A stretch of DNA of 64,000 nt from NCBI GenBank assembly GCA_905221605.1, contig CAJNDS010000169.1:863001-927000 (forward strand), in the 5' to 3' direction. The notes beneath the pieces are model-generated. The model worked only from the letters and a program-made list of their open reading frames with translations. It was not told the DNA's origin and ran no database searches. Numbering within the stretch: position 1 is the first letter of the stretch; each line of letters starts with the position of its first letter. The position numbers were made by a program, and so were the translations under genes. The DNA is from Symbiodinium natans (Eukaryota; Sar; Dinophyceae; Suessiales; Symbiodiniaceae). Shown here one piece after another: positions 22,398 to 34,512 of the stretch.

Positions 22398-23284
22398 GCT
22401 TTAAGCAACAGTGAGGCTGTAGGCTTTGGGGTTTAGGCTCAGGGTTTCTTTGGGTTTTATCGATTTAGGGTTTGGGGTTTAGGGTTTCGGGTTTGGGTTT
22501 TGGGAGTTAGGGCCAGTTAGGGTTTGGGGTTTAGGGTTTTGGGTTTTGGGGTGGAATATAATGGAATGGTACAGGATAAACAAGGACTCAGACGCTGAGC
22601 CGTAAACCCAAATTCAACCCCCAATCCCTACAACCCCTCGACGTTAGATGTGTAGGGTTTAGGGTTTAGGGTTTAGGGTTTAGGGTTTAGGGTTTAGGGT
22701 TTAGGTTCAGGGTATTTAGGGTACGCAGACTCTGGTTACCAGGCAGTCGCCCAGGTGCAACAGCTGCCAAGGCGCCAGCTGGTCCAACCCCAAACGGGCC
22801 CTAAGCAATACCTGAAGGGGCCCCTCACCTCTAAACCTAGGGTTTAGGGTTTAGGGTTTAGGGTTTAGGTTTTAGACCCGGAGTAGGCCCTTGGTTTTTG
22901 TGGGTTTAGGCTCCCTTATAGGCCCCTTTAAACCAAAGAAAGTGCACCTGTTCCTAGGCTACTCGTGGGTCTAGCAAGCATAAATGCTATGTTCAGGGCT
23001 TGAAGTTTGCTGCCCTAGACTCTGGAGCATAAACAGTGCGTTCAGTTCTGAAGGGCTTGTAGGGCTCAGGACTTAGACTGTCCGATGGTAGGAAGTAAGG
23101 GGCCTTGTTCTTGCAAATAATTGGGGGAGAGAATGGGAGTTGGTTGCAAGATTTTTGTCGAAATCCCAAAGACCTTGCAACAAACCCCTAAGACCCCTCA
23201 AGCCCCTACACTCTTATCCCCAAGCACGTGAACCTCTCAATCCCAAAAGCCCACTCAAGCCGTAAAGCCCCAAACTCTGAACAC

Positions 23285-23605
23285 AACCCCTAAACCCTAA
23301 ACCCTAAATTCTAAACCCTAAATCCTAATTTTTTTAAACCCTAAGCCCTAAACCCTAACCCTAAACCCTAAACCCTAAACCCTTAACCCTAAACCCTAAA
23401 CCCTGAGGCCGAAGATCGAAGCCCCTGAAACCCTAAAGCCCCACGTGCCCGAAAGTGGACCCAAGGAGGTTCATAGGGGTTTAGGGGTTTAGGGATAGGG
23501 TTTAGGGTTTAGGGTTTAGGGTTTGGGGTTTTGGGTTTTGGGTTTTGGGTTTTGGGTTTTGGGGGTTAGGGTTTAGGGTTTAGGGTTTAGGGGTTTGAAG
23601 TGCCC
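23285..23605. repeat. Paired CCCTAAA (23285-23405) and TTTAGGG/TTTTGGG (23477-23605) arrays
   Basis: The second block contains uniform TTTTGGG heptamers (23527-23560). The 70 bases between (GAGGCCGAAGATCGAAGCCC and onward) could be an exon relic but show no convincing splice sites. Confidence 0.9.
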
Positions 23606-24515
23606 ACAGAAGGCTATAGCCAACAACCCTAAACCCTAAGCCCCAAACCCCACGTCTAACCCATAAAGCCCCCAAGCCCCCCTAGCTTAGCCTACGCAAG
23701 CCACCCGGCGACAGCTCTCGGAACGTTATGGCTCGAGCTACGTTCAGCGGTTATGGCTTCGGGTCGATCAGGGTTTAGGTGACAGTGCGGAGAAATTGTT
23801 AGGTTCCCCCCTTTTGCTGAACGGGGAAACATTCGGAAGTGTTTGTTTAAGGTACCCATCCTGCGGAAGTACCGATGACAGTATACAAGTACAATGTGCG
23901 TATGTTATTTACTCTGAATGGAAGTATATCTTCATTCCTTCCTTTGCGTACTAGCGCGTATTCGTGCTTATATCTGTTTAGTTACATCAAACACCAGAAT
24001 CATGAAAATAATCGAGTTGACGCTCTATATTATATGTATCATATACATGCATAATATACAAACACAAATGAGTATGTGTGTGTGTGTGTATCGTGCTTCG
24101 GGGGGAAGATGCTTGAAGTCATACCTGGTTGTTTGGCTTTTGGGGGCCTCTTCTGAGAAAGGGGGGTGGAGGTGTTCGAGGTTTTAGGGGGCTGGGCTAC
24201 CCTAAGCCTTAAACCCTAAACCCTAAACTCCATTGTGGGGTTAAGATCTGCCCCATGCGACTTCGACCTGGCAACCCACGGAGCGCTGCCGTGAGGTAGG
24301 CTCGGCTCACTGCGCGTCAGTGTGGGTTCAGATTTAGGCGAGTTTATGGTTCAAGGTTTGGTGTCCTGGGTTAGGGTTGAGGGTTGAGGGTTCAGAGTTT
24401 AGGGTTTAGGGTTTAGGGATAGAGACGACAATAACAATACACTGCCATCGGGCCTCATTGCCCGATACGGCGATAAATATCCCCGACGTCTGTACCGGCG
24501 TGGCACCAGCTACTT

Positions 24516-24958
24516 TTTGCTTAAGAACCTCCCAAAATGAGAGATCACATTCCTTATACTGCAGCCTTATCCTGCCTCATACGGAAGACCATGTTTTCGT
24601 GTTCGGTGGGTTCTAAAGCAAACAGAAGCTCGCTTATCGGCCACGCAGAGATACCTGCACACACCCGAGAATTTGGTCTCGACCGGCGCCTTTTGGAAAT
24701 TTGCAGATTGCTAGGGCAGAAAGGCGGCCAAGCCCGCCTGGAACAAACTGTAAAACAGGGAAATGCCCCCAATCCTTTGGAGCAGACCTCCAAGTTTTTT
24801 TTCTCGCAGCCCATAAATCCCCCAAAGACTCCCATACCCCTTAATTAGACTCCAATACCCCTTAATTAAGAAATATTCCTAAAGCCATATACGGAACCCT
24901 CTTATGCTTTAAGGAATATTCCTTAAAAAAGGGTCTCTGAACCCTTAAGCAGCCAGTG
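24516..24958. mobile_element. Possible longer family 3 element
   Basis: TTGCTTAAGAACCTCCCAAA at the left and CTGAACCCTTAAGCAG at the right form imperfect inverted ends about 440 bp apart. An internal imperfect palindrome (AAATATTCCT...GGAATATTCC) lies at 24868-24930. The 103-codon open frame inside has no family match. Confidence 0.5.
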
Positions 24959-25049
24959 CAGGAGCTGCTGCAACAGCAGACTACAATACATGGACGCAGA
25001 AGATGATCAGGTTGAAGTCTCCTTTTTCTGCCTTTTCGAATTCTCTTTA

Positions 25050-25172
25050 GGGATTAGGGGTTTAGGGGTTTAGGGGTTTAGGGGTTTAGGGGTTTAGGGG
25101 TTTAGGGGTTTAGGGGTTTAGGGGTTTAGGGGTTTAGGGTTTTAGGATTTTAGGGGTTTAGGGTCTGAAGTT
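25050..25172. repeat. TTTAGGGG octamer array
   Basis: About 11 uniform TTTAGGGG octamers, then TTTTAGG variants. Confidence 0.96.
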
Positions 25173-26586
25173 ATTGGGTCCCTCGAGGGCTTCCTGGGCG
25201 TAGAGTTCTATTCTACCCTACTGTGGCGGAGGAAGTCTTGTGTGCGCAAGGTGTTGGGCTGCTAGGGGATTCGTCACGTGCAGATGTTTGTCGAGGGTGC
25301 TCTGGTTAGATCTTCCGGTTGTTTCGCCATGCTCTATGGAATGTGAGTGCTTGGCCCCAGGCTTTCTTGCAGCCTGTAGAGTTTTAAGGGGTTATACGGC
25401 ATCGACGTCAGAAAAAGACATGTGAAAACATACAGAAACCCTTGACCTGCGGTCTGCAAGAGGCAGCTAAGTTGCCGTGACAAGTATCGTTGTTTCTCAG
25501 GCTGTCAGCAACCCTCAACCCTTAACGGACTCAATTGGACAGCAGAAGAGAAAACCCTACGCTCAAAATAACCTAAAAGCCTGTGATAATAAGACTTTTT
25601 GGGCCCAACAAAACCTTTAAAAGAAGAGTCCTTGCCTTAGGGAGAAACCTCCACCACTGCATTCCTTCGGCCGGTTATGATGGCCGCCATGGCCCAGTCT
25701 GCGGATGACCATATCCTGGTGAGCCGACACTTGGAGAAAGTGATGCCTCCCCAAAGAATCCCAAAGCCCCTGACACAGCCAAGATACACCATGATTCAGA
25801 AGCAAACCCTAAACCCTGGACTTTAAGCCCTAAACCCTAAACCCTAAACTCTAAACCCTAAACCCTAAACCCTACACCCTACACCCTAAACCCTAACCAG
25901 GCTTGAGGTGTATCCCCGCATTGCAAAGAGCGTGCAAAAGCCTGCAAAATCAACCAGAAGCCCATTGAAGCCTTGGAGTGGAGAGCTTGGTTTTTGTTTA
26001 TGGTTTAGGGTTTAGGGTTCAGGGGCTTTTTGGGCATTTCGGGTTGTTGTTAAGGCTTCTGATTAACCCTTACCCTGTTATACTCTTGGCCTTGGGGGCG
26101 CGAGGTTTGTTAAACGGCTATTCAGAGCCAGTTGTCTTCAACCTGAACCCCAAAACAGCACTAAACCCTGAACTAAACCCTAAACCCCACACCCCGCACC
26201 TTTGTCTAGGGGCTTCCCGGAACCTAGCCTGGCAGAACACGGTCCTCACATCCTCAATTAGAAGGGCATTTGGGGGTTAATAGTGGTTTAACATGCAAAA
26301 GCCTCCAACACGAAAGAAGAGGGACTTGGTGAGAGGATTTGAGGGCCTCTGGCCGCCTCGGGCGCCTTTGGCCGAGAGTAAGGCAAGTGGCTTCCTGGGG
26401 TTAGGAGCTAGAGTGTCCAGGGATTTAGGGTTCAGGTTAGGGATAGGATTCAGCGATTTAGGGTTCAGGTTAGGGATAGGGTTTAGGGCCCAGGGTTCAG
26501 GGTTCAGGCTTTAGGTTTTAGGGTTTAGGGTTTAGGGTTTGGGGCACTTTAAGGGTCGAAGCCTCACGAAACACCAGCGTGCCCAG

Positions 26587-26658
26587 GGAGTTGGGACGAC
26601 CTTCTGAGTTCCCAGCAGCTGCTTGTGGAGAGCGCGCTGGCGTTCAACAAGGCACGGG
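26587..26658 (+). CDS. Candidate exon island
   Basis: Acceptor TGCCCAG. The frame reads SWDDLLSSQQLLVESALAFN and then KAR with strongly biased third positions. The donor GT is the start of a TTTAGGG array. Family unknown. Confidence 0.45.
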
Positions 26659-27065
26659 GTTTAGGGTTTAGGGTTTCGTGTTTAGGGTTTAGGGTTTAGG
26701 GTTTCAGGTTCGGGGTTCAGGGTTTAGGGTTTAGGGTTTGGGTATTTTGGGCAGGGTTTCGGGTTTAGGGTTTCGGGTTTAGAGTTTAGGAATCAGGGTT
26801 TAGGTTTGAGAGTTTAGGGCTTTGAGGTGTAGAGGCGAGTGGGCCTCTCTCACCAAGATTTCCTCACCATGTCATCTGGTGCTACACTTGTTTTTGGACG
26901 AAGACCTGTTTGTGGTTCAGGAATCCTTTTTCAGCGCATTGATTTCGAGCAAAGCAGGTATATTGGCACCGTGAGCTGGCACCGTGAGCCGTGTCGAATC
27001 TCCAGTCACCCGAAACCCCAGACTCTAAACCCTAAACCCTAAACCCCGATAAAGTTTGAAAGCAG

Positions 27066-27135
27066 TCGGCCTCCGAGCCAGGCCATGTCGCAGAAGTTTG
27101 CGGCGGATCGGCTGACGCCTCCGCAGCCGCGGCAG
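27066..27135 (+). CDS. Candidate exon island
   Basis: Acceptor GAAAGCAG and GC donor CAG|GCGCGG flank a frame reading RPPSQAMSQKFAADRLTPPQ and then PRQ. CCCTAAA units (27022-27050) precede it and TTTAGGG-type units (27140-27185) follow it. Confidence 0.42.
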
Positions 27136-27483
27136 GCGCGGTTTAGAGTTTATAGGGTTTAGGGTTTACGGTTTAGGGTGAAGAGTTAAGGGTCTAGGAG
27201 GGTTTCGGGCTTCGTCTGCTCCATGTTTTTTTGAAGAGGGGTTTAGGTGTTTAGGGGGTTTTGGGGGGTTTTGGGAGTTTTAGGGTGTTTGGGGGGTTTA
27301 TAGGGTTTAGTCTGCCCTATTCTTTTTGAGGCTTCAGGCTCTGGGTCGAGGGGGCACTACGACTGTTTGCTGAAGAACCCTCAGAAAACACAAGATTATC
27401 ATCTCTATATTGCCCTTACCAGGAAGTATATATATATATATATATATTTTTTTTTTGTTTTTTGTTGGGGGGGGGGGGGGGGG

Positions 27484-27570
27484 CTCCCGAAGGTTGTGCC
27501 CCAAACAGGGTTCCCTTTCAAAACTCTGAATATGGCCCCTTTACCCTCTGGAGTCTTTAAAACGGGTCCC
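27484..27570. repeat. Dispersed repeat, family 5
   Basis: CCGAAGGTTGTGCCCCAAAC...GGGTCCCCAAACCC resembles 35542-35630 (CAGGTTGTACCCCACAAAGG...GGGTCCCCAAAACCCGGG). Confidence 0.55.
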
Positions 27571-28142
27571 CAAACCCAAGTCCAAGGTGGAGACTCATAA
27601 GGGTCGAGGGCACTAGTATGCAAGGCTTTCGGTGGGTAATTGTGGGGCTGGTTGGCGTTTGTCCGGGTTCTTTTTGGGGCGCGTTGCTTTCTGGGCTGAG
27701 GATTTCCGGCGGAGGTGCACTCGGGGCGGTCACGCGAAGACCCTAAACCCTCAAACATCCCAAGGCCCTAAAGGCCGTGAACCGAAGCCGAAGAACCCTA
27801 AACCCTCAAACATCCCAAGCCCTAAAGGCCATGAGCCCTGAAGCCTAAAGCCACCCCACGCCAGCCCTTCTCCGCCTCTTCATGGCCCAACTGCTGTGGG
27901 AGTTTTCCTGCTGAGCTCCTCCATCACCAGGCTGCTCTGATGGAGTTGTTTAGGGCTTAGGCTTTAGGGTTCAAGGAGTAGCGCTTTTAGGGTTTAGGGT
28001 TAGGGTTTAGGGTTAGGGTTTATGAGGTTTAGGGTTGGGGGTGTTCTGGGGGGGTGGTGGCCCTCCTTCGCCGGTCAAGTCAAGGTCGGTTTAGGGTTGT
28101 GATGTTCCAACTTTCGCTATCTCTCTGAAGCAAAACCAACAG

Positions 28143-28250
28143 GTCAACAACACCTCAAGTTCCGATCTAGAGCCCGAGAAGCCTTCAGGGTGTCTGAGAA
28201 GCCGACGAACTCTCTGGGACTCGTGGGATCTTCGATGTATCATTGCGGAT
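28143..28250 (+). CDS. Candidate exon, 36 codons in phase 0
   Basis: Acceptor CCAACAG and GT donor GTATTA enclose exactly 36 codons reading VNNTSSSDLEPEKPSGCLRS, then RRTLWDSWDLRCIIAD. Well bounded and coding-like, but no family recognised. Confidence 0.42.
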
Positions 28251-28420
28251 GTATTAGGGGTGTCAAGGGCGATGTTTGTGACTTCATGGGGTTTAGGGTG
28301 TTTAAGAGTTCGGGTATAGAGATACTATCGTGTCAACCCTGAAACCGTAAACCTTAAGCCCCAAATCTTCTGGTGGCTTTTGGGGGCCTGTGGGTGCCAG
28401 AGTTTTAGGGCCTTTGCGGC

Positions 28421-28525
28421 GGGGGGGGGGGGGGGGGGGGGGTAGGTTTTAGGGTTTAGGGTTTAGGGTTTAGGGGTTTAGGGTTTAGGGTTTAGGGTTT
28501 AGGGTTTAGGGTTTAGGGTTTAGGA
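28421..28525. repeat. Poly-G run and TTTAGGG array
   Basis: About 22 G followed by a dozen TTTAGGG heptamers whose last TTTAG forms the acceptor of the candidate exon at 28524. Confidence 0.95.
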
Positions 28526-28600
28526 CCCGAACACTGCAACGCGAGGTCATCGAGGAGAAGGATCGGAAGCGCCAAGACGCCGAGGAGGAGGGCAATGGGG
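28524..28600 (+). CDS. Candidate exon, coiled-coil like
   Basis: The acceptor is the last TTTAG of a TTTAGGG array. One frame reads RTLQREVIEEKDRKRQDAEE and then EGNG, charged and helical with biased third positions. A Gly/Arg-rich alternative frame is also open. Confidence 0.38.
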
Positions 28601-29330
28601 GTTCAGGGTGCCAGGGTTTAGGGTGTAGGGTTCAGGGTTTAGGGTTTAGGGCTCAGGGTTTAGGGTTCAGGGTTTGGGGTTAGGGCTTCGGGTTTAAGGC
28701 TCCAAGGGCAATGGGGTTTAGGGTTCTTTCTCATGCCAGTTGGCAGACGCATCCTAGCTGCGGCAACCCTGGGCTTAGGGTTTAGGGTTTAGGGTTCAGG
28801 GTTTAGGGTTTAGGGCTTAGGGTTTAGGGAACCCTACACCCTGAACCCCAACCATACCCGGGCAGAAGAATGGAAGAGGGGAAGAGGCACTGACAGGGTT
28901 TAGATTTGTTTGGGGTGACGGGAAGGTGCCCTTAGCTACGTACTCCCTTCTCCTAGGGCTTAGGTTCGCGAGTCAGCCCCTTCAGAAACAGATGGAGCCC
29001 TTTTGTTCTTTCACAGGTAGGTTACTGGGAAAGCCTGAAGATAAAGCCTAAACCCAACGCCCTGCATATTACGGGGTCTGAGGCTCCCTCACAAGAGGAA
29101 AGAATGAGGAGATGGAGCCACCCTTCTCGGGGTGGAGGAACTCGCGTCAGAGAGCTTTGGGCCTAAGCCCTGGGAGAAGAGGCTCAACTAGGACGCCCAG
29201 TAGTTCCCATGCTCCCCGCTTCGGGTTAATATTCCCTTGGGAGCAAAGTGTACCTGTTGTTTGTCGGCGTATGTTTATGTTTGTTGCATGTTTTTTGTTT
29301 TGTTGTTGTTTTTTCCCCCGATGTCGCTGA

Positions 29331-29500
29331 GGGACTTAGAATTGACTTTCGGCCTACTCCTCGAACGCACCCCGTTCCGACCGAAACACCGCAAGTCATG
29401 CCTACTTCAGACGGAAGAAACATCCCTCACCCGAAAAACCAGGAACCCCTGGCCCCGTTTGCGGTCTCACCCTCGCCGCTGCGGCAGCCATTGCTGCCAG
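29331..29500 (+). CDS. Candidate exon, 170 nt
   Basis: A long pyrimidine tract and GTCGCTGAG precede a frame reading LRIDFRPTPRTHPVPTETPQ, then VMPTSDGRNIPHPKNQEPLA and PFAVSPSPLRQPLLP. GT donor CCAG|GTGCGG. Proline-rich and probably disordered. Confidence 0.4.
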
Positions 29501-31089
29501 GTGCGGGGGGATGATAGTTTCAAGATGATCCCAGTACTTCGCACATTTCCTTGGGAAAGGTTTGGTGTCCCACCATGCCCCCATGCCTATTGACCCCCTA
29601 AGAATCATTTAAGATTTCGTAAGAACCCCCAATTAAGGTACACTTTAGGGCCTTATTAAGAGGTACTTGAGGGGGTGCAGGTTAAAAAAAGAAAGAAATT
29701 GGTTTATTGTGAGGTTGGGTGGGCCTTTAGATTGAGTTGGGCTTTGGGAGACTTGAGTTCCTTGGTTGGTGGTCTTAAAGGCGCATGCCCACGATGTTCC
29801 GTCAAAGGTCAACCACATAGATTGATGGATGGCGACGATGGATTCGGCAGCGAAGCAGCGCGAAGTGTCCATGATGGTCCCCATGCTCAGACGTGGCACG
29901 TCGACACAGGTTTCGGGTCAGATCTCTTTGTGCAAATGATAGGCTCCCTCACTTCTAAGCCCTTAGCCACCCTTTCCGCTTTGTGCACCAAGTTTGCTTG
30001 GCCTCTTGCGTAAAGCTACAACCCCAAACTCAAGTCCGCTGCTGTTGCGGAATCTGTGATTTTGAACACCCTCCTTTAGGCGTTTAGCTCTCGGGTTGTC
30101 AGTCTGAAATGAAGAGCTATAGGGCTTGTCCCAAGCTCTAAGCTCTTCTCACTGGGGAGATAAGATGCCTCTAAGGTCCCTCGAAAACCCAGTAGAGGGT
30201 TTGTGATCTTATTGGGTCTGGTGGTGGCATCCTTTCATTGAAGTTTCGGACGACTACTCCTGGAGCCTTGAACTACCAGCGGTACATCTTCTTTCCGAGG
30301 AATTGCTGGGAAACATACAGGAGCCAACCGGAGCAGCCCTTATTCCTTTGTAGAAAGAGCAATATTCCGGAAAACTAAGACATCCATACAAAAGCTACTT
30401 TACGGGGTGCTAGTAGTGTTTTCAGGCTTAGGGTTTAGGGTTTAGGGGTTTAGGGTTTAGGGTTTAGGGTTTAGGGTTTAGGGTTTGTTCAGTCTCCATG
30501 CTTGTTCGCCTGGCTGACTTTGGCGGCTCGCAGGCCGAGGGGCTTCTTCGACCGTCAGGGGGTTGGGCGCTGAGAACGCCTTCATCGTGGATATCTAAAT
30601 TACTAAACCCTAAACCCTAAAGCCCTAAACCCTAAACCCTAAACCCTAAAGACCGGCACATTGAGTCCAAGACCTCAAAATGCCCCCGAAGGTCACCCAC
30701 CCTTGCCGGGCAAGGGCCTTGCCAGCTAGAGCACTCAATCCCTGCATCAAGTTTCAGGGTTCGGTCACAGTGTGTCTGTGTGTGTACATGTTTTTTGAGG
30801 GAGGCGGGGCGTGGGTAGGGCTGCTTGAAGTTGCCATGTCGCCCAAGCTCTGACTCCTGGACTTCGGGGGTGTAGACTACACCGGTGTCCTGCTAGCCTC
30901 ACTTCTCTCAGAGATCTCGGGAACTTTTCCATTCAGGAGCATGTGAACCCTAAAAGGGTTTTTGGCTCATATACCTTCATAAGAACGATCTTAGTATAGG
31001 GTAAATCTGACTCCAATTTTAGGGTTCTTTTGGTCCCCAGGGAAGGCAGGCGGCATCAGGTTGCTCCTAAACTTGAAATCTGCGCCCAG

Positions 31090-31153
31090 GCGCCTTCCAG
31101 GGATACAGCGCGTCGCCTTTGAGCCCTTCGATGAGGAGACAAGTAGCCTGCAG
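31090..31153 (+). CDS. Candidate exon, possibly upstream channel exon
   Basis: Acceptor GCGCCCAG and GC donor CTGCAG|GCGAGA enclose a frame reading RLPGIQRVAFEPFDEETSSL and then Q. The splice style is the same as in the channel gene; membership is only a guess from position. Confidence 0.42.
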
Positions 31154-31734
31154 GCGAGACGGGGTTGAAAGAAAGGAGGACCTACACATTACATGCGTGG
31201 ATACATCTGTCCGTGTCTCTCTCTCTCTCTCTCTCTCTCTTTTTCTTCTCTGTACATACACGACTCGCAAAATTCGTAGACTCAGTCGTAGACTGAACAG
31301 GAGAGATTCCAGAATGCACGCACACGGCAGCGCTTTAACATTAAGGTGTTATAGGGTGCTTCAGCTTCGTGGCACTTTGCCTTTCCAAGTCCTGAGCCGC
31401 CGCAATTTTGCCCAAACCCCAAACCTCCAGACCTTTGTGGGTTCAGGGGGTCAAGCCTCAGAGGGCTCCAAACCTCTGAGCCCAAAATCCTGAAGACAAA
31501 GTAGCCCCCAAAGGCAGCATCCTTCTCCCCAAGCCGAAGCCCCGTGAGAGTACTGCCCGTGGTTTTTGATGGTGTGGGCACTCCCGCTGACAGCATGAAG
31601 CTTCAGCCGACAGAGAGTGTACACATGTACCCTTTACAAAGCCCCCAAAACCTAAACCCTAAACAGCAGTAGGAAAGACAAATTTCATGTTTAAGCAGAT
31701 AGATAGGATACCGTGGTACTTGCGCTCGTGGCAG

Positions 31735-31770
31735 GTCGTGGGTTCGGCTGGCTCCTCATCCAGGCTGGCG
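31735..31770 (+). CDS. Candidate micro-exon
   Basis: Acceptor GTGGCAG and a good GT donor (GTAAGA) enclose 12 codons reading VVGSAGSSSRLA, phase 0 at both ends. Confidence 0.35.
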
Positions 31771-31969
31771 GTAAGACTCCAGAGTCAAATGTTATGCGCA
31801 GTATGTTTTTAACCCCAAAGAGCAAGCAGCGTTTGGGGATTTATATACCTTCCATCGTTCAGCTCTATAGGAAGCCGGCATATAGTTCTTCCTTATTCAC
31901 GGGGGTCCTATAAGGAAGCCTTTGCAGCACCCTATAGAACCCCAGAACCCTTCAGAACCCTAAAACCCT

Positions 31970-31973
31970 AACC

Positions 31974-32004
<31 letters not shown>

Positions 32005-32100
32005 AAAAAAAAATCCAAAAAACCCCAAAAACCCCCCCCCCCCCCCCCCCCCCCCCTCCCCACCCCTAAAACACCTAAATCCCTAAACCCCCCCCACCCC
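31970..32100. repeat. Poly-C and poly-A runs
   Basis: About 22 C, about 19 A, then A/C-mixed and a further C run of about 25. A likely weak point for sequencing and assembly. Confidence 0.95.
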
Positions 32101-32169
32101 TCCCCACTGCGGCGGGGGGCATCCTTGGAGCTGCTCCAGGCAGGAAACCGCCAGCGGGACTTCCGACTC

Positions 32170-34015
32170 AAAGCTTGTGCCGTCGCTGCCTGAGACAAGG
32201 TATTGGGGTTTGGGTTTGAGGTTTAGGGAGACAAGGGTTTAGGGTTTATAGGGTCTAGGGTTTATAGGGTTTAGGGTCTAGGGTTTGAGGTTTGCGTAGG
32301 TTCCGGCCAGGCTTAGATTTGGAGGGTCAAGGGTTTACGTTCAAATTTGAATCTTTTTCGTCTTTAATTGGCTGTGAACAATCGCTTCCACGTAAAAATA
32401 ACCCACCCACCCCACCACAACGAAAAACTGCCGAACGAGTTCCAGCCGACATGCACTAGACCTGACAAGCAGTTTTCGTACAGTGCTGGTTTCGGGGGGG
32501 CTATCTGAACCTTAAACCCTAAACCCTAAACCCTAACCCCTAAACCCTAAACCCTAAAATGAGTAGTCAGAATAAGGGGTCGGCAGCCTGTTTTTGGGAG
32601 GAGATGAAAGGCAGGACTTGCCGTCGTGGCCATCCTACCCTAAACCCCAAACCCCAAACCTCAAACCCCATAAACCCTAAACCCTTGTCTAGGGTTTAGG
32701 GGTTTAGGGGTTTAGGGGTTCAGGGGTTTGGGGTTTAGGGCTTTACGGTTGCCACGTGCAACCCGGCCAGTCGGTAGACCCATGTATACCTTGGGTCTGC
32801 ATCGCTGTTTATGAGCTTAACGATGTACCGCTCCCCCTCTCAACAAAGAGGATACACAGGCACCGTTTTTCTGTTCAAAGGGGGAGCCTAAGCCAAGCCC
32901 TGCAAGCCCTACGAAGCAGACCCTTAAGTTTACTGGAGGTCCTTTTTGACTTCATGGGACGCCCCCGAAGCCAGAGTTGCCGCCTAAGCTTCATAAACCC
33001 TAAACCGAAGCCCCCAAACCCCAAACGCCAAACCCGAAACCCTATAGACCCCAAACCCTAAACCCTAAACCCTAATCTCTCTCAAACCCTCAACCCTCAA
33101 CCCTAAACCCTGCACCCTAAACCCTAAACCCTAAACCCTAAACCCTAAACCCTAAACCCTAAACCCTAAACCCTAAACCCTAAACCCTAAACCCTAAACC
33201 CTAAACCTGAACCCTGAACCCTGAACCCTAAACCCTAAACCCTAAACCCTAAACCCTAACCCCTAAACCCTAAACCCTAAACCCTAAACCCTAAACCCTA
33301 ATCCCATCCAAGGACGGCCCGGAAGGCTTGGCTTGAAATTGAGCTGCGGTTTTTGGGGGAGGGGGGGGTGGCTTAGGGATTAGCGTCTCGGGGGTTTGGG
33401 TTTAGGGTTTAGGCTTAGGGTTTAGGGTTTAGGGTTTCGGGTTAAACAGGGCCGTAGGGTTAAGGGGTTTCGGGTATGAGGGTTTGTTGGGCTCTAGGTC
33501 TGTGCGGTTTTGAAAATTTGGGGTGTCGGGTTGGAACTTCAGGGCTTTACGGGTTTAAGTTGTTTTACTTTACTTTGGTGTTTGAGGTTCAGGGCTTGAG
33601 GGGTTTTAGGGGTTAGGTTTTAGTCCAGTGGGTGCTTGAAAGTCCTGAGTCTTTGTGGCTTTGTGGTTCAGGTTTCGGGATGTTTGGGGCGTGGTCTATG
33701 GCTAGCAGCGGTTTTGGGTTTTAACTTTATCGTTCCGTGCGTTAAGGCTTCGCCTCATGCTCGAGGACCGATGGACCCCTGTGATACCAAGTAATGGTAA
33801 ACAATGTCATGACACCGGTATCACTGTGTGCTCATACAAGTACGAACAACAGTCGAAATCACGAACGCTTCACCCTGGCCATTTTTCGTACTTGCTGTAT
33901 ATCATGAAGAATGCAGGTAGGTCTGGGCTCTCGCACTTTTCGCGAGCCTGGCAAGAGTATGTTCCCTGCGGTCCCATCGCCTGACGTTGCCTAAGCGCAT
34001 GAGCCCTGCTGTCGT
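32170..34015. other. Repeat-rich stretch without supported exon
   Basis: TTTAGGG (32210-32290, 32690-32745, 33395-33440) and CCCTAAA (32511-32560, 33056-33302) groups. 32110-32190 carries an open segment (LELLQAGNRQRDFRLKACAV) that I could not bound. Confidence 0.5.
33056..33302. repeat. CCCTAAA array, 250 bp
   Basis: Near-perfect heptamers with CCCTCAA and CCCTGAA units at two points. No exon was recognised just downstream. Confidence 0.97.
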
Positions 34016-34021
34016 TGCCAG

Positions 34022-34080
34022 GTGGACAAGGGCAAGAAGGTCTTCACCCTGAACGCGGAGGACATGCGGAGGCCGCCAGG
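34022..34080 (+). CDS. Candidate exon, possibly N-terminal part of the channel
   Basis: Acceptor GTTGCCAG. The frame reads VDKGKKVFTLNAEDMRRPP with nearly all third positions C or G. Donor GCCAGT (or GCCGCC nine bases earlier). It is 2.2 kb upstream of the first assigned channel exon on the same strand. Confidence 0.45.
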
Positions 34081-34452
34081 GCCAGTGAGACGCTGAAGTT
34101 TCAACCCCTAAACCCCCCAAGCCCTGTACCGGAATCCTTAGGGCAGTGCAGGGCATGTTACAGTTCCGCTGGTCAAAGCTACTGGAAGGGCTTTGGGTTC
34201 AGGGTTAAGGTTTTATGAGGTTCAGGAAGGTTAGGGAGTCCAGGAAGTTCAGAATGCTTCGGGAGTATAGGAGTTTAGGTTGTTGAGTTTACGGCTGAGG
34301 GTGGTGGGATGGGTATCTCTTGGGTGCAACCCTGATTCAGTGTACCTGCCGCCCTACTGGCTAAGCAAGGTCATCTGTGGGGTTCTGGTAAGGCTTAATC
34401 AGAGCGCCGGTGTCGCAAGCTAACACTAATTGACAGTACTCCTAGCACTCAG

Positions 34453-34512
34453 CGGCTGAGGCGGCTGCGTGAATGCTTCAAGCGGGAGTGCATCCAGTCG
34501 GAGGACTGCCAG
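34453..34512 (+). CDS. Candidate exon, possibly N-terminal part of the channel
   Basis: Acceptor GCACTCAG. The frame reads RLRRLRECFKRECIQSEDCQ with biased third positions. The 3' end is uncertain. The minus-strand open frame over this stretch is a shadow. Confidence 0.4.

Larger units (their letters stand above)
22400..26586. other. Repeat-rich stretch, possible minor exons
   Basis: Many TTTAGGG and CCCTAAA groups, the TTTAGGGG array and a possible family 3 element. Weakly coding-like segments: 23708-23770 (DSSRNVMARATFSGYGFGSI) and 25677-25800 (MMAAMAQSADDHILVSRHLE and onward). Neither has secure boundaries. Confidence 0.45.

Noticed and set aside
29675-30013. 112-codon plus-strand frame
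   Set aside because: A minus-strand frame of similar quality overlaps it, and neither shows splice sites or a recognisable family.
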